The notes under the pieces are model-generated. The model did no database searches and was not told where the DNA came from. It saw only the letters and a list, made by a program, of their open reading frames with translations. Shown piece by piece: positions 62,518 through 64,000 of a stretch of DNA of 64,000 bases. The DNA is from Pseudomonas sp. StFLB209 (GTDB taxonomy: Bacteria; Pseudomonadota; Gammaproteobacteria; Pseudomonadales; Pseudomonadaceae): contig NZ_AP014637.1 in assembly GCF_000829415.1 (NCBI RefSeq), positions 2,244,001-2,308,000 on the forward strand. The letters run 5' to 3'. Made by a program: the position numbers and the translations under genes. The first letter of the stretch is position 1, and each line of letters starts with the position of its first letter.

Positions 62518-64000
62518 TCAGTCTTCGCGGTTGCGAGTCAGCAGCGCGGGTTTTTCACCGCGTGGGCGGCTTGGCAACTGATCGAGCATTTCTGGCGTCG
62601 GGAAGCGATCAATCTTCGACTCCTTGTGCATGATCTTGGGTTGCGGGGGCTGACGCTCCTGGGGACGCACGGCAGGCTCTTCGCGCAGTGGGCGACGATC
62701 ACGGGACTGGCCGCGTGGCGCACCACTGCGTGCTGCACCGCCGCCAGTGCGCTTGCCCTGGCCTGAACCGCCATTGGCGTTGCGTGCACCGCCATTACTG
62801 CGCGGCTGAGCCGGGCCTTGACCATGCGGGCGAGCAGCACCGTTGCTGGCACCCTGACCGGCCGGGCGACGGCCACGACCCTGGCCAGGCTTACCCTGGT
62901 AAGGGCTGACGTAGTCGGCGCGGTTGCCAAAGTTGTCTACATCGTCATCGAGAAACTCTTCCGGATCACGGTTGGCCGGCGGACGTGGCGGTGTGCTGGC
63001 GCGTTGTGGCTGTTGCTCACGGCCACCACCGTCACGGCCAGTGCCTTCGCGAGGCTTTTTCTCGCGTGGCTTGCGGGCCGGACGCTCACCGGCCGGCGCC
63101 GCTGCGCTGTCTTTGGCCTTGTCTTTCTCGCGGCCTTTGTCCTTGCCTTTGTCACGACGGCCGCCGCTGCCCTTCTCGGACTTCTCGCCGCCTTCGCCGC
63201 GAGCATTGCGCGGGTTACGTGGCTGGCGCGGCTCGCGCACTTCCGGCTTCTCGGCCTCTACGGCGTTGATGTCGAAACCTTGCAGGTCACCGTCAGGGAT
63301 CTTCTGCCGGGTCATGCGCTCGATGCTCTTGAGCAGCTTCTCTTCGTCTGGCGCCACCAGCGAGATCGCCTCACCGGTGCGGCCCGCACGGCCGGTGCGG
63401 CCGATACGGTGCACGTAGTCTTCGTCGACGTTGGGCAGTTCGAAGTTGACCACATGTGGCAACTGGTCGATGTCCAGGCCGCGGGCGGCGATATCGGTGG
63501 CAACCATGATCCGTACTTCGCCGGCCTTGAAGTCGGCCAGGGCTTTGGTACGGGCGTTCTGGCTCTTGTTGCCGTGAATTGGCACAGCGCTCAGACCGTG
63601 TTTGGTCAGGTACTCGGCCAGACGGTTGGCGCCGTGCTTGGTGCGGGTGAACACCAGCACCTGCTCCCAGGCACCCTGAGTGATCAGGTGGGCCAGCAGC
63701 GCACGCTTGTGGCTCGATGGCAGGCGGAAGACGCGCTGCTCGATGCGCTCGACCGTGGTGTTCGGCGGAGTGACTTCGATGCGCTCCGGGTCGTGCAGCA
63801 ACTTGCCGGCCAGCGACACGATGTCATTGGAGAAGGTTGCCGAGAACAGCAGGTTCTGGCGCTTGGCCGGCAGACGGGCCAAGACCTTCTTGACGTCATG
63901 GACGAAGCCCATGTCGAGCATGCGGTCGGCTTCGTCGAGGACCAGGATTTCAACGTGGGACAGGTCGACGCTGCCTTGGCCGGCCAGGTCGAGCAGGCGG
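62518..64000 (-). CDS. rhlE: DEAD-box RNA helicase, RhlE type (5' end outside window)
   Basis: The last ~490 residues of an RNA helicase. Motif II ([14 protein letters not shown]) is at the right edge. Downstream are motif III SATF, motif [12 protein letters not shown] and motif [12 protein letters not shown]. After the core, a long low-complexity tail rich in R, G, K and P ([36 protein letters not shown]) probably binds RNA. It unwinds short RNA duplexes in ribosome assembly or mRNA decay. It ends just before the shared terminator. Confidence 0.95.
   Translation of the reverse strand, partial: RLLDLAGQGSVDLSHVEILVLDEADRMLDMGFVHDVKKVLARLPAKRQNLLFSATFSNDIVSLAGKLLHDPERIEVTPPNTTVERIEQRVFRLPSSHKRALLAHLITQGAWEQVLVFTRTKHGANRLAEYLTKHGLSAVPIHGNKSQNARTKALADFKAGEVRIMVATDIAARGLDIDQLPHVVNFELPNVDEDYVHRIGRTGRAGRTGEAISLVAPDEEKLLKSIERMTRQKIPDGDLQGFDINAVEAEKPEVREPRQPRNPRNARGEGGEKSEKGSGGRRDKGKDKGREKDKAKDSAAAPAGERPARKPREKKPREGTGRDGGGREQQPQRASTPPRPPANRDPEEFLDDDVDNFGNRADYVSPYQGKPGQGRGRRPAGQGASNGAARPHGQGPAQPRSNGGARNANGGSGQGKRTGGGAARSGAPRGQSRDRRPLREEPAVRPQERQPPQPKIMHKESKIDRFPTPEMLDQLPSRPRGEKPALLTRNRED

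Overview
The window is high-GC gammaproteobacterial DNA that reads as a Pseudomonas chromosome of the putida/fluorescens type. The evidence is the Pot/Spu polyamine transporter, the TriABC-type efflux system with two adaptors, the cystine uptake/D-cysteine desulfhydrase/EpsC block, BetT, the Eut/Eat ethanolamine operon, and the many REP-like palindromes built on a GTAGGAGC...TTTAGC/TTCAGC core between genes. No rRNA, tRNA or CRISPR array was seen. Both edges cut genes: a polyamine-binding protein on the left and an RhlE-type DEAD-box helicase on the right.

Layout. 1-4949: polyamine ABC transporter (two PotF-type binding proteins, then PotG-PotH-PotI). 4950-8587: LysR regulator divergent from an FAH-superfamily enzyme and an alpha-ketoglutarate-semialdehyde-type dehydrogenase, which look like the lower half of an oxidative pentonate (Weimberg-type) route. 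8623-16151: FAD-linked 2-hydroxyacid dehydrogenase, FadR-type GntR regulator and IlvD/Edd-family sugar-acid dehydratase on the minus strand, facing an MFS carrier, acylating acetaldehyde dehydrogenase and 4-hydroxy-2-oxovalerate aldolase on the plus strand. Two consensus GntR operators lie between them. A dehydratase paired with this aldolase and dehydrogenase, with no aromatic meta-cleavage genes, suggests an undescribed sugar-acid route.

16152-19256: an AT-richer accessory island. A toxin-like gene has been split by a TnpB-only IS200/IS605-type element of 1193 bp, and removing the element restores the reading frame exactly. A membrane protein that may be its immunity partner follows. 19269-27339: housekeeping and hydrolase genes (penicillin-acylase-family enzyme, two alpha/beta hydrolases, DUF2059, 2-oxoglutarate oxygenase, Mpo1-like protein, Crp/Fnr and AraC regulators). 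27421-33356: sulfur-related block with a degenerate sigma-54 activator homologue, an orphan MetQ, and a TauD-type dioxygenase with its sulfonate-type ABC transporter.

33357-43783: composite palindromic repeats, a short RHS core protein, TriABC-like RND efflux, a second 1193-bp TnpB element, and a group of small unrecognised proteins (two tandem paralogues with a carbohydrate-binding look and an Ig-like two-repeat protein) around a methyltransferase. 44276-48890: cystine import, D-cysteine desulfhydrase and serine acetyltransferase. 49206-54008: BetT, a second ZapB/ZapA-like pair, threonine aldolase and a TraX-family protein. 54181-60898: ethanolamine catabolism under an AraC-type regulator. 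61269-64000: cytochrome b561/YceI pair and the RhlE-type helicase.

The two TnpB elements, the dehydratase/aldolase cluster, the degenerate AAA+ protein and the composite palindromes are the parts least explained by standard annotation.
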